A stretch of DNA of 64,000 bases from the NCBI RefSeq assembly GCF_002272785.1, contig NZ_MLAS01000002.1, forward strand, positions 62,001 through 126,000. Direction: 5' to 3'. Below the pieces are notes generated by a model. It was not told the DNA's origin. It saw only the letters and a program-made list of their open reading frames with translations, and made no database searches. Below are positions 17,101 through 25,633 of the stretch, piece after piece (positions within the stretch are counted from its first letter, which is position 1; every line of letters begins with the position of its first letter). This DNA is from Helicobacter sp. 13S00477-4. Lineage in GTDB: Bacteria > Campylobacterota > Campylobacteria > Campylobacterales > Helicobacteraceae. A program made the position numbers and the translations under genes.

Positions 17101-17176
17101 GGAGAATATCATCTCAAAGCTCAAAAATTTCTTTGAAAGGTTTAAAGATATGAGAAAAAACCTACCCCTCCGCTAA
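14126..17176 (+). CDS. hsdR: Type I restriction endonuclease subunit R
   Basis: The 1016-residue HsdR is the translocating nuclease of a type I system and is close in length to EcoR124I HsdR. An N-terminal PD-(D/E)xK nuclease (D-V-T-I-L-V-N and H-I-E-L-K-K, about 155-180) is followed by an SF2 helicase core. The core shows Walker A (H-S-T-G-S-G-K-T), the Walker B box D-E-C-H-R-S, motif III F-G-F-T-G-T-P and motif VI around Q-S-F-S-R-T-N-R. The C-terminal helical region should contact HsdM. It starts 82 bases after hsdS on the same strand with a GGGA site. It requires HsdM and HsdS, so restriction depends on the phase state of hsdS. No frameshift is visible. Confidence 0.95.
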   Translation: MINNLISQNPNSTIIANYVREKRKNKSYQSEAELEEKLLQDLQAQGYERKPIKSLEELEPNLKIQLEKLNDITFSQNEWDRFYKNILTNPQKTPEDKTEMLQTQMHTEPLTRDDGSIKNIKLIDREDIFNNSLQVISQLENNEGKYKNRYDVTILVNGLPLVHIELKKRGIDLKEAFNQIKRYNRESFWAGNRLFEFVQIFVISNGTKTKYYSNSTRNKLENSKNLNNHFAFCINFSDFENNIIEELEDFTKTFFANRTLLNILTKFCVFNTNKELLVMRPYQIAASESIIYRIILAHNEKLYGKVQAGGYIWHSTGSGKTLTSFKTALLACELKFIKKVIFVVDRKDLDYQTMREYDSFQKGSANATKNTDALKKLIESDNNNEKIIITTIQKLSKFVTKYGNSDVFNKEIVFIFDECHRSQFGSMHDQIKKKFKKYYIFGFTGTPIFQENAAKNYTSIKTKNLSGQTIQKATIKTTDLIFGTQLHAYTILNAIGDHNVLPFKVEYLSTMKEEENISDEQVEDIQKESALLHKDRIHKIVNYTLEHFDQKTKRKNHYNLNNKKILGFNSIFATASVEFAKAYYLEFKKQLAGKQDGIKVGIIYSYAPNEDIDDDIDPGAENQDSKTFLESAIQDYNAIFKSNFSLNNFDDYYKDVSFRLKNKELDLLIVVNMFLTGFDSKTINTLWVDKNLRHHGLLQSFSRTNRILNDVKSFGNIVCFRNLEKATNDSLKMFGDKDAKNIVLLRTFEEYLKGYDDENGKHQIGYNELVIELEEKFSLDNFPLKSDKQKKEFIQCFGQLLKLKNILDVFDDFSDQNTLDKALEQDYQSQYIELHQQIENAKEKASIENDISFEIELIRQVEVDVDYILFLLEGYYKNKEENSKKSILRMVDSSISLRNKRDLIHSFLEEIDKKQDEEFNQLFENFIKEKQKNELQKIIKDENLNEEKTKEFLENAFEINKFQDLGTDIDNALPEIPLFQPPEIQAKNREKRENIISKLKNFFERFKDMRKNLPLR

Positions 17177-17196
17177 AAGAATCTAATATAGCTAAT

Positions 17197-18759
17197 TTAA
17201 GAAATTTTTTCTAATTCCATAACAATAGAATCTATCTGTGTCCTTAGGATTGATTGCTTCTTAACGATTTCTCCTATCTCTTTATTGAGGGATTTGATAT
17301 CAATTTTTTGCCGTGTATCTTCAGATTCTATATAACTTGAAACACTCAAATTATAATTATTTGCCCTGACCTCTCTTTTGTCTACTGATGAGGAAAGATA
17401 AGGTATATTTTGGCGTTTTTTATAGAGATTTAAAATATTGTGTATGTTTTGTTCACTGAGTATATTTTTATTAGTAACTTTTAAAAATTCATTAGAAGCA
17501 TTGATGAAAAGGATATTATTATCTTGCTTGTTTTTACGCAATACCATTATACAAACAGCGATACTTGTGCCAAAAAATAGATTATCACTCAATGAAATCA
17601 TACAATCAACATAATTATTATCTACCAGATAGCCTCTGATTTTTTCTTCTGCTCCACTACGATACATCACACCAGGAAAACAAACAATCGCTGCACTTCC
17701 TTTTTCTGAGAGCCAAGAAAGTATATGCATCACAAATGCCAAATCCGCCTTTGAAGTCGGTGCCAAAACCCCTGCTTTAGAAAAACGAGTATCATTAATC
17801 AATAATGGATTATTTTTGCCTTCCCATTTCGTAGAATAAGGAGGATTGCTAACGATAGCATCAAAAGGCTCTTCTTCCCCATGCTTAGAGCAAGGATTTA
17901 TCAATGTATCTCCATGTGCAATATGAAATTTTTCATACCCAACATCATGCAAAAACATATTCATTCTGGCTAAATTATAAGTAGTGATATTTTTTTCTTG
18001 CCCAAAATAACCATTCTTTGGATCTTGATTTAAAGATTTTTTGTATTGTAATAGCAATGAACCTGATCCACAAGCAGGATCATAGACTTTATTTGGTTTT
18101 TGATTATTGCTTAGAGTGATTTCTACTAAAAGCTTGCTGACTTCTTGAGGAGTGAAAAACTCACCACCACTTTTACCCGCATTGCTAGCATACATCATCA
18201 TCAAAAACTCATAAGCATCGCCAAAAGCATCAATTTTATTGTTGTTATAATTGAGTTCTAATGCATTGATTGACTCCATAATCTTTAGCAATTTTTCATT
18301 GCGTGCAATAGTGCTACCACCAAGCTTATTTGAATTCACATCAATATCACTAAAAAGATCTTTAAAATTCTCTTCACTCTCATTGTCTATGCAAGATGCT
18401 TGGATATTATCAAATGCATTTTTAAGCCTCTCATTTAGATTTGCTTTCTTAGCTTGATTTTCTTGTGCTTCTTTTAAGATATTTTCAAATAAATCACTAG
18501 GATAGATAAAAAAACCTTTTGCACTGACAAGTTCTTTTTTAGAACCTTCAGCTATCTTTTCATCCATTTGAGAATAATCTTGTTTTATATCTCCCTTATT
18601 TTTATTAGCATAAGCTTTTAAATTCTCAGAGATAAATCGATAAAACAAAAAACCCAAAACATAAGTCTTAAAATCCCAACCATCAACGCTCCCACGCAAA
18701 TCCTCTGCTATTTTCCAAATGGCTCTATGCAGTTTTGCCCTCTGTTGAACACTTTCCAT
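17197..18759 (-). CDS. hsdM: Type I restriction-modification DNA adenine methyltransferase subunit M
   Basis: The 520-residue methyltransferase has the HsdM N-terminal domain (I-A-E-D-L-R-G-S-V-D-G-W, about 17-150). The SAM-binding motif D-P-A-C-G-S-G-S-L and the catalytic S-N-P-P-Y, typical of N6-adenine methylation, follow. A C-terminal coiled region should bind HsdS. It faces hsdR tail to tail with 20 bases between the stops, so it has its own promoter and is not in the hsdS-hsdR unit. This separation is unusual for hsd loci. Both M and R are intact, so the system can work whenever hsdS is in frame. Without HsdS the complex has no DNA specificity. Confidence 0.95.
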   Translation of the reverse strand: MESVQQRAKLHRAIWKIAEDLRGSVDGWDFKTYVLGFLFYRFISENLKAYANKNKGDIKQDYSQMDEKIAEGSKKELVSAKGFFIYPSDLFENILKEAQENQAKKANLNERLKNAFDNIQASCIDNESEENFKDLFSDIDVNSNKLGGSTIARNEKLLKIMESINALELNYNNNKIDAFGDAYEFLMMMYASNAGKSGGEFFTPQEVSKLLVEITLSNNQKPNKVYDPACGSGSLLLQYKKSLNQDPKNGYFGQEKNITTYNLARMNMFLHDVGYEKFHIAHGDTLINPCSKHGEEEPFDAIVSNPPYSTKWEGKNNPLLINDTRFSKAGVLAPTSKADLAFVMHILSWLSEKGSAAIVCFPGVMYRSGAEEKIRGYLVDNNYVDCMISLSDNLFFGTSIAVCIMVLRKNKQDNNILFINASNEFLKVTNKNILSEQNIHNILNLYKKRQNIPYLSSSVDKREVRANNYNLSVSSYIESEDTRQKIDIKSLNKEIGEIVKKQSILRTQIDSIVMELEKIS

Positions 18760-18924
18760 AAAATCCCTTAGTTTTAATAATTAAATTTATAAATTATAAC
18801 AAAATTATATTGTCAAAAAATCTTTCATAAATCACTTACTAAAAAACTCTGATAATTTTCATTTATTTTAATAGAAAAAATAATCTTTAAAGATAAAAGT
18901 TTAGATAAAAAGAGTATTAAATTT

Positions 18925-18946
18925 ATCCTAGCTAGATAGCTAGGAT
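18925..18946. terminator. Perfect 10-bp inverted repeat between petC and hsdM
   Basis: ATCCTAGCTA, two bases, TAGCTAGGAT. The repeat lies 19 bases beyond the petC stop on the minus strand and is likely to end pet transcription. The T run (five T) follows it on the plus strand, so the hairpin may be bidirectional, or may be a binding site instead. Confidence 0.5.
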
Positions 18947-18964
18947 TTTTGATTGAAGATAGGC

Positions 18965-19822
18965 TTAATGCAAATCTTTCCAGATTCTTCTTTTCCATGC
19001 ATAAGCAAGTAGTGCCATCACTGCAAAGAATATCATTATTTTAATTCCTAAAGAATTCCTTTGGTCCTTTTTGCTATCACCTACTTTTTGTAAATATGAA
19101 ATGACTTGTTTTTCAGCTTTTTCATCTAACCCTACTCTTGGCATAGGTGTTCCTGGAAGTATCTTTTGAGGGTCATTGATAAAGACACTCAAAGTTTTTT
19201 CACCTCTACTTCTAATCATCATTGACAAATCAGGAGCCTTTGTCCCCAAATATTTTTCTAAATCTGCTTCAGGAGTCAAAGCATAAGTTTTATTATATTC
19301 TACACTATGGCAACGTTCGCAAGCCTGTGCAAATACCTCTTTATCTGTGAGTGTTTTAGGTGCTATAGAAACCAAATAAGCAACGATATTTGAAATATCT
19401 TCATTACTCATCCAATCATAAGCAGGCATTGGATAAGGGTTACTATCACCAAATTTATGCGTGAGCAATGTTGTTTTGATGGGATTTTTTACAAAATTGG
19501 CTAAATAATTAGTATCAAAAACCGCTCCTGCATTAGACAGATCAGGAGGCACAACTCCATAAGCTCCAGCAGCACTCACATTATCCATAGGTGCAGGGAT
19601 ATTTTGAGATTTAATACTATGGCAAGCAGTGCAGTTTTCTTCGACTAGTTTTTTACCTTTTTGGGCATCCCCTCCATTCAAATCAATTTTTTCCAAATCG
19701 CTGAATTCATAATCAGCAGGAGCTACTTTTGGATGCATGATAGAATGTGCCAAAGGCTCCACTCCCCAATAAGTAATACCAAAGATGACGATCAAAAGGA
19801 TTAAAATTTTTAGCTCCCTCAT
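18965..19822 (-). CDS. petC: Diheme cytochrome c1 subunit of the bc1 complex
   Basis: The 285-residue subunit is anchored by an N-terminal helix (about 5-22) and a C-terminal helix (about 260-278). It has two c-type heme sites (C-T-A-C-H near residue 63 and C-E-R-C-H near 168). Likely Met ligands lie in the N-P-Y-P-M-P and P-G-T-P-M-P segments. Campylobacterota use this diheme c1 in place of the mitochondrial single-heme type. It passes electrons from the Rieske protein to periplasmic cytochrome c. Its start overlaps the petB stop by 4 bases. Confidence 0.93.
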   Translation of the reverse strand: MRELKILILLIVIFGITYWGVEPLAHSIMHPKVAPADYEFSDLEKIDLNGGDAQKGKKLVEENCTACHSIKSQNIPAPMDNVSAAGAYGVVPPDLSNAGAVFDTNYLANFVKNPIKTTLLTHKFGDSNPYPMPAYDWMSNEDISNIVAYLVSIAPKTLTDKEVFAQACERCHSVEYNKTYALTPEADLEKYLGTKAPDLSMMIRSRGEKTLSVFINDPQKILPGTPMPRVGLDEKAEKQVISYLQKVGDSKKDQRNSLGIKIMIFFAVMALLAYAWKRRIWKDLH

Positions 19823-21054
19823 TGGGCACCTCCTTTTTTTCTCTCAATAATGGTAATGACTGGCAAAACAATAATCATCAATGCCAAAAATGTAATTGAA
19901 GCCACAAAACCTATATAAATATTTATACCCTCTGGTGGGAGCTTTCCAAAAACAGTCAATACAATCAAATCAATAACCACGAGCCAAAACCAAACAAAAA
20001 ACGCAGGTCTTCTATGTGCAGGAGCAACCTTTTGACTCCTGTCCAACCAAGGTATAAAGAAAAAGATAACCTGAACCACACCAAAAGCAATCAACCCTAA
20101 ATCCGCACTGAAGAAAAATCCCCTCAATACTTCATAACTCCACAAAAAATACCATTCAGGATAAATATGAGTAGGGGTTTTTAGGCTATTAGCAGGATCA
20201 AAATTCACCGGATCCATAGCAAAATCATAATGGTATGCGACCAAATAAAAGAAAAATATCATGAATGCACAAATGACAAAAATATCTTTTGAGAGAAAAA
20301 CAGGCCAAAAAGGAATAACTTTTGACTCTTTTTTCTTACCTTCAATGTATTTTTTTTCTTCAATTTCAAAATCAAACACCTCACCATCTTGATTGTTGAC
20401 ATGAGGGATCCTAAGTGAATAAAAATGTGTTACGATAAGTAACATAATAACGACAGGCAACAAAAATACATGCAACATAAAAAATCTTGTCAATGTTGCA
20501 TCAGCTACGACATAATTCCCTCTTATCCACTCTACCACATCATTGCCGATAAAAGGAATGCCACCAAAAAGATTCGTGATAACTGTAGCTGCCCAATAGC
20601 TCATCTGACCCCAAGGCAACATATATCCGCTGAATGCTTCTGCAGAAAACACTACAAATAAAAGCATCCCACTTATCCATATCATCTCACGCCCTCGTTT
20701 ATAAGAACCATAATAAATCGCTACAAACATATGGATATAAATGATGACAAATATGATACTTGCTGCTACTGCATGGATATGTCTCCATAGCCAACCATAA
20801 GCGACCTCTTGCATGATTGTATAATTGACACTATCAAAAGCCATTTTTGCATCTGGCTTATAATACATCAATAAAAAAATCCCCGAAACAATCAAGAGTG
20901 TAAATAATGCTGTAAGCACAACTCCCATTGCCCATAAAAAATTAATATTTTTAGGTATCCAATATTCAGTCATCAAAACTTTTACTAATTTTTTGACACC
21001 CAACCTTTGATCAAGCCAATCAATCAGCCCATCTGCTTTCTTAATTTCTGCCAT
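19819..21054 (-). CDS. petB: Cytochrome b subunit of the bc1 complex
   Basis: The 411-residue integral membrane protein has about eight to nine transmembrane helices. Two His pairs for the b hemes are visible in R-H-I-H-A-V with I-Y-I-H, and in M-L-H-V with V-T-H-F. The Qo-site P-E-W-Y motif is followed by F-L-W-S-Y. It oxidises menaquinol and moves protons across the inner membrane. It lies between petA and petC in one operon, 10 bases after petA. Confidence 0.95.
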   Translation of the reverse strand: MAEIKKADGLIDWLDQRLGVKKLVKVLMTEYWIPKNINFLWAMGVVLTALFTLLIVSGIFLLMYYKPDAKMAFDSVNYTIMQEVAYGWLWRHIHAVAASIIFVIIYIHMFVAIYYGSYKRGREMIWISGMLLFVVFSAEAFSGYMLPWGQMSYWAATVITNLFGGIPFIGNDVVEWIRGNYVVADATLTRFFMLHVFLLPVVIMLLIVTHFYSLRIPHVNNQDGEVFDFEIEEKKYIEGKKKESKVIPFWPVFLSKDIFVICAFMIFFFYLVAYHYDFAMDPVNFDPANSLKTPTHIYPEWYFLWSYEVLRGFFFSADLGLIAFGVVQVIFFFIPWLDRSQKVAPAHRRPAFFVWFWLVVIDLIVLTVFGKLPPEGINIYIGFVASITFLALMIIVLPVITIIERKKGGAQ

Positions 21055-21064
21055 TTTATCCTCC

Positions 21065-21568
21065 TTATGCCTTGCCTATCATTTTTTGATATTCAGCTCC
21101 TGATTCACCAAAAACTATTTTTGTCCCATCAATCTTAAAAGGTGGGATATCAAAAGGTCTTGGAGGAGGAGTTCCGGGTATATTGATACCATCAATGGTA
21201 AATTTACCTCCATGACAAGGGCATAAAAATTCTTTCAAATCTGAGTGAAAAATTGGAATGCAACCCAAATGAGTACAAATTTGAATTCCAACAGTAAAAA
21301 TTTCATCATTGATTTTAAAATCTCTTGAAGGATTGAATTCAGCATCTTTATTTTTTTTGATGATATAAACAGGTTTACCTCTCCACTCTACAGTAGAAAA
21401 ATCACCTTCTTTCATACCACCAATATCTGTGGTCGTGAAACCAGCAGAAACTACACTTGGCAAAGGATCCCAAGTCTTTTTCATAGCCACAAGGGATGCG
21501 ATTGCACCTACGGCAGTTACCCCCCCTAAGGCCATCCCTAGAAAATCGCGTCTTTTAATCTCCGCCAT
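21065..21568 (-). CDS. petA: Rieske iron-sulfur subunit of the bc1 complex
   Basis: The 167-residue protein has a Tat-type signal anchor (K-R-R-D-F-L-G-M-A-L-G-G). The two Rieske cluster boxes, C-T-H-L-G-C and C-P-C-H-G-G, supply the two Cys and two His ligands of the [2Fe-2S] centre. It carries electrons from quinol at cytochrome b to cytochrome c1. It is the first gene of petABC. TATACT, some 20 bases before the start on the minus strand, could be its -10. Confidence 0.95.
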   Translation of the reverse strand: MAEIKRRDFLGMALGGVTAVGAIASLVAMKKTWDPLPSVVSAGFTTTDIGGMKEGDFSTVEWRGKPVYIIKKNKDAEFNPSRDFKINDEIFTVGIQICTHLGCIPIFHSDLKEFLCPCHGGKFTIDGINIPGTPPPRPFDIPPFKIDGTKIVFGESGAEYQKMIGKA

Positions 21569-21805
21569 TGCTTATTCTCCTTTTAGTATAGAATTGCCTA
21601 ATTTGTCAAGTTGATTTTTATTACTCAGTAGAAAAATCTAGTAATTCTAAATCAATTATACTTAAATATTTTTGAGTCCAAAATGAGAATTTTGATTTTC
21701 ATATAAAATCTTTTTATCTTGTAGTGTTGTAATATTTGATTTTCTTTTTACATAGTAATTGATTTTGCCCATCCATACAGATAAAATCAGCATAAGAATT
21801 ATAAA

Positions 21806-22648
21806 TCACCACATTTGCATTTCAACTTTGGTGGTTTTATACATGCTTTCTGTGCTACCATTGATGCTATATTCAATAGCAAATCCATATTTGATACCCA
21901 AACTTCCAGACTTTTTAATAGAAAGACTTTTGTAAGCATCTCTTGTGATAGGCAAACTTCCGACATTGCTCGCTGATTCTGGTGGCAAGGTGCGATTGAG
22001 CTGTGTTTCTGAAATCAAATCGCCATTGATATAAAGGGCAGCATAAGTGATGGTAATAAAATTTTGTGTCAAATTAGAAATCTGGATACCTGCAGAACCT
22101 TGTCCAATATTAAACGAACTTGAAGTAAGCATAATGTCATTATTATTTACCCTCATTGATGGCACATTCACTTTGGACAATATATAACGTGCTGGGGTAT
22201 CACCACTATCATTCTCAATATACATATCCGCACCATAATTCATCAAAAGAGAAATCATATTTTTATCATGTCGACTCACTGCATAATGCAGAGGTGTATT
22301 GCCTCTAATGGAATCTTTGATATTAGGGTTTGCACCTTCTTTCAATAAAATCTGAGCAAATTTTAGATTGCCAAATTGAACTACTTTGTGCAAAGCAGTT
22401 TCTCCATGACTGAGTGCATTAACTTTTGCACCCCGATGGATAAGCAGATATAAAATATCCATATTATTTTTACGTGAGGCATCATATAAAGGCGTACTAC
22501 CACGAAGACGTGCATTTACATCTGCACCTAAATCAATCCCTTTGCGCACATCAGTATAATTATTGCTAAAAAGCAAATAGTCATATTTATTAGCAAAAAG
22601 ATTGCAAACAAATACACTCAAGATAAAAAATACCCAGACTTTTTTCAT
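21806..22648 (-). CDS. Periplasmic ankyrin-repeat protein
   Basis: The 280-residue product starts at the ATG preceded by GAGGAG. A GTG 6 bases upstream also opens the frame but leaves no room for that site. It has a signal peptide (about 1-20). Four or so ankyrin repeats follow (about 30-165), with pieces such as G-S-T-P-L-Y-D-A-S, G-E-T-A-L-H-K-V-V and G-N-T-P-L-H-Y-A-V. The C-terminal half (about 170-280) is beta-rich and unrecognised. Export signals and ankyrin repeats suggest a periplasmic or surface protein-protein adaptor. It is next to the HIT-family gene, whose stop overlaps the GTG. I know no function for it. Confidence 0.75.
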   Translation of the reverse strand: MKKVWVFFILSVFVCNLFANKYDYLLFSNNYTDVRKGIDLGADVNARLRGSTPLYDASRKNNMDILYLLIHRGAKVNALSHGETALHKVVQFGNLKFAQILLKEGANPNIKDSIRGNTPLHYAVSRHDKNMISLLMNYGADMYIENDSGDTPARYILSKVNVPSMRVNNNDIMLTSSSFNIGQGSAGIQISNLTQNFITITYAALYINGDLISETQLNRTLPPESASNVGSLPITRDAYKSLSIKKSGSLGIKYGFAIEYSINGSTESMYKTTKVEMQMW

Positions 22649-22650
22649 CT

Positions 22651-23139
22651 TCACTCCTCAAAATATTTTTTAGACAATTCTTTTATCCTTTGATAGACAT
22701 CATCAAAATCTACTCCATAAGTCCTAGCTTCTGCAATAGTAGTAAAAAAATTTGTATCGCCCATATACCGGGGTAAGATATGCAAATGAATATGCTCAGG
22801 TATACCAGCACCACCAGCTTGCTTAATATTCATCCCTAAATTGATACCACTAGCTCCATATTCATACAAAAGTGGAATAGCTTTTTGAGAAAGCTTATGG
22901 ATATGCAACCAATGTTCTTGAGGCAAAATCTCTGGACTATCAATATGCAAATGAGGGATTATCATAAAATGTCCAGGCGTATAAGGGTAACGATTCATCA
23001 ATGCAAAACAAATATCATCACGATAAAAAACTCTATTTTCCTCATCTGATTCTTTGGCAAGACTGATTTGACAAAAAACACATTCATCAATCTTTGAGCT
23101 AAAATAATCACTACGCCAAGGAGAATATACCCTATCCAT
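22651..23139 (-). CDS. HIT-family nucleotide hydrolase/transferase
   Basis: The 162-residue protein has the histidine triad H-I-H-L-H-I-L-P (around residue 117), with the central His as nucleophile. It also has F-C-Q-I-S near the N-terminus, where related enzymes bind zinc through cysteines. HIT proteins cleave or transfer nucleotide phosphates such as Ap3A/Ap4A or AMP-lysine; the substrate here is unknown. The same gene precedes murF in H. pylori. It is separated from murF by 8 bases. Confidence 0.88.
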   Translation of the reverse strand: MDRVYSPWRSDYFSSKIDECVFCQISLAKESDEENRVFYRDDICFALMNRYPYTPGHFMIIPHLHIDSPEILPQEHWLHIHKLSQKAIPLLYEYGASGINLGMNIKQAGGAGIPEHIHLHILPRYMGDTNFFTTIAEARTYGVDFDDVYQRIKELSKKYFEE

Positions 23140-23147
23140 TTATTTTC

Positions 23148-24647
23148 CTAAATATAATTTGGAGCATCATTGGCAAAAAATATCAAATCATTTTCGGCAG
23201 TACTTGCCTTTAGAATATTTTCTAATTGTGTCTTATCTTTAAGGATAATTTTTTGAGATTTCTGGATATTTTGAGCAAGTATTTTTGAATTCAGTTCGCC
23301 AGTAATGATGACAATATCAAATACATCATCAATCGCTTTAGCTAGTTTTATATTAGAATCTTCATCACTTTCTACCAAACCAGGCGTAACGATGACTTTC
23401 CGTTTTGCATAAAGCGTACAGAGACGAATGCCTTCAAGCATGCCTTTAAGATTGCCATTAAAACTATCATCAAGTATAACCTTTTGATTCACAGTAAGGA
23501 GATTGAGGCGATGAGGGATAGGCTGGAGATTCAAAACAGACTTTTGAATCTCTACAATAGGGATATCAAATGTATGGGCTACTAAAATTGCCACACTGAT
23601 GTTGACAATATTAAATTCTCCTAAAATTTTGGTTTCAAATGGATACCAAACATCCCCAATCTGCATTTCAAATGAAGTACCCTCAAGGGTAGCAAGAATA
23701 TTCCTAAGTTGATTAGAATAAGGATGTATCAAAGCTTTTTTATCATCATCTACATAAGTAAGTGGGTTTTTATCATAAACAAAAGCTTTCAATAAATGCT
23801 TTGAATCCAAAAGCTCAAATTTTGTCTGTAAAATTTTTTCAAAAGTTTTAAAATATTCTATATGTTGGTTGCCAACTTCCCCAATAATGGCATATTGATG
23901 TTGCAACAAAAAAGAAATCTCTTTGATATCTCCTTTTTGACGTGCACCTGCCTCAGCAATATAAATTTCTATATCCGTATCTAAGTTTTTATTTATATCT
24001 TCAATCAATCCTTTGAGTGTATTCACACTTCTTGGAGAAGCATACACATTATATTTTTTTTGTAAAATCTGGGAAATAAAATTCTTAATGCTTGTTTTAC
24101 CAAAACTGCCTGTAATGGCAATGATTTTCAAAGAAGACATTTTAGCAAGCTTCTCTTTTGCCATTTGAGTATACCGATTGAGTAAAATATTTTCATAAAG
24201 TCTTGAAAAAATACAACCAAATACCAAAGGCAACAAATAAAGAAAACGTAAATTATGATTAAAATTATTAGAAATAAATGTCAATATTTCATTGAAAGCC
24301 ATAAAAGCAAAACAAATAACAAAAAATCTTGTCACTCGTCTGGTAAAAACAAGCTTTTTATCAATTTTTAAAGTCCATATACCTAATAATGGCACCTGTA
24401 TCAAATAAAGATAGAGATAAAAAATAATATTTTGTTGGTAAAACCCTGAAATCAAAAAGACACAAATAGGCAATAGAAAATGAATCAAATGCCACCTTTG
24501 TTTGTGATGTTTTGTCACAACACGATGCAGACTATAGTTATACCATTGGAGATTGATTATTAAATAATAGCTGAGACAAAAAATAAAAACCCATCTTGAA
24601 ATAATATCCACAATCTCTAACCAACCCACACTAACTCCTAATATCAT
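23148..24647 (-). CDS. murF: UDP-MurNAc-tripeptide--D-alanyl-D-alanine ligase, membrane-anchored form
   Basis: The 499-residue ligase (start ATG 24647 with a GAGG site) adds D-Ala-D-Ala to the peptidoglycan precursor. The ATP-binding loop I-T-G-S-F-G-K-T-S (around residue 180) and the central and C-terminal Mur ligase domains are present. The N-terminal 160 residues hold four or five hydrophobic segments in place of the usual soluble UDP-binding domain. I recall this as typical of Helicobacter and relatives. The enzyme should sit on the inner membrane. The dipeptide substrate is made by Ddl, encoded two genes upstream in the same operon. Confidence 0.9.
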   Translation of the reverse strand: MILGVSVGWLEIVDIISRWVFIFCLSYYLIINLQWYNYSLHRVVTKHHKQRWHLIHFLLPICVFLISGFYQQNIIFYLYLYLIQVPLLGIWTLKIDKKLVFTRRVTRFFVICFAFMAFNEILTFISNNFNHNLRFLYLLPLVFGCIFSRLYENILLNRYTQMAKEKLAKMSSLKIIAITGSFGKTSIKNFISQILQKKYNVYASPRSVNTLKGLIEDINKNLDTDIEIYIAEAGARQKGDIKEISFLLQHQYAIIGEVGNQHIEYFKTFEKILQTKFELLDSKHLLKAFVYDKNPLTYVDDDKKALIHPYSNQLRNILATLEGTSFEMQIGDVWYPFETKILGEFNIVNISVAILVAHTFDIPIVEIQKSVLNLQPIPHRLNLLTVNQKVILDDSFNGNLKGMLEGIRLCTLYAKRKVIVTPGLVESDEDSNIKLAKAIDDVFDIVIITGELNSKILAQNIQKSQKIILKDKTQLENILKASTAENDLIFFANDAPNYI

Positions 24648-25633
24648 CACAAAACCTCAAAATCATTGAAAAACATATCAACAATATCTTCAAACTCAAC
24701 ACTCTGTATTTGGGCTCTATTGGGTCCCATTTTTAAAGATTTTATAAAATCATTTAAAACAGATTCATCACCTTGTGCATAAGCTTCTACACTCCCATCA
24801 GAAAGATTTTTTACATTTCCTTTTATGCCAAGCTCATCGGCTATAGCTTTGCAAAATTTACGATACCCTACCCCTTGAACAACGCCTTTTATAATGATTT
24901 TAATTGTTTTTATATTCAATGATTTTCCTTCATAATGATATTTTTTATCAATTACTCTACCTTGTTTGAGAAAAAAATAATGATCCCCTTCAAAAATAAA
25001 AAATCGACTATTTTTAAGAAGTGTTGAAATTTTATACCCAGAAGATAAAGGTGTAGCCTTGTCATCTGCACCCCAAAAAATAGTCGCTTTTTTATCATAT
25101 CTTGCATAAATATCACTAAAATCTTCATTCACGACCTGCTTGAATACTTCATACATAGCATCATTAAGATTATTGGCATCTGCACTTGCTAAAACCCTTG
25201 ATTTGATTTTTAAATTTTTCAATATTTTAGCTAACAATATTTTTATTTTTATTTTTAGGGGTTTGGGCGTAGGAATGCCTGCTGAACCCAATAAAATAAT
25301 TTCATCACATTTGCACAATAAAGCTATTTTTCCCCCAAAACTATGCCCAACGATAATATCAACACTGACATCTAAAGACTCGAAAAATAAATCAATGATT
25401 TTAGAATAATCAAAAGTAGAGATTATAATATCATTAGGGCTATTTCCAAATCCGGGTAAATCAATATAAAAATGATTATAATCTTTAAAAGTATCCTTAA
25501 AAGCTAATTGCATAAGCTCTTTATTGCTTCCCCATCCATGCAAAAATACAATATTTTTTTGTGAATGATTGTTTTGAAAAACATAAGAAATATCAAATTC
25601 ATTATCCTTATAAAAGATATTCCTAATAGCCAT
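24647..25633 (-). CDS. Alpha/beta hydrolase fused to a C-terminal acylphosphatase domain
   Basis: The 328-residue protein combines two enzymes. Residues 1-235 are an alpha/beta hydrolase: H-G-W-G for the oxyanion hole, V-G-H-S-F-G-G with the nucleophile Ser, a late Asp in W-G-A-D-D, and G-D-H-Y-F with the His. Residues about 242-328 are an acylphosphatase, with G-V-V-Q-G-V-G-Y-R-K-F holding the catalytic Arg and G-N-V-K-N-L-S-D-G-S holding the Asn. As I recall, H. pylori has a hydrolase of only about 240 residues at this place. The gene overlaps ddl by one base and murF by one base, so it belongs to this cell-wall cluster. The role of either domain here is unknown. Confidence 0.85.
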   Translation of the reverse strand: MAIRNIFYKDNEFDISYVFQNNHSQKNIVFLHGWGSNKELMQLAFKDTFKDYNHFYIDLPGFGNSPNDIIISTFDYSKIIDLFFESLDVSVDIIVGHSFGGKIALLCKCDEIILLGSAGIPTPKPLKIKIKILLAKILKNLKIKSRVLASADANNLNDAMYEVFKQVVNEDFSDIYARYDKKATIFWGADDKATPLSSGYKISTLLKNSRFFIFEGDHYFFLKQGRVIDKKYHYEGKSLNIKTIKIIIKGVVQGVGYRKFCKAIADELGIKGNVKNLSDGSVEAYAQGDESVLNDFIKSLKMGPNRAQIQSVEFEDIVDMFFNDFEVL

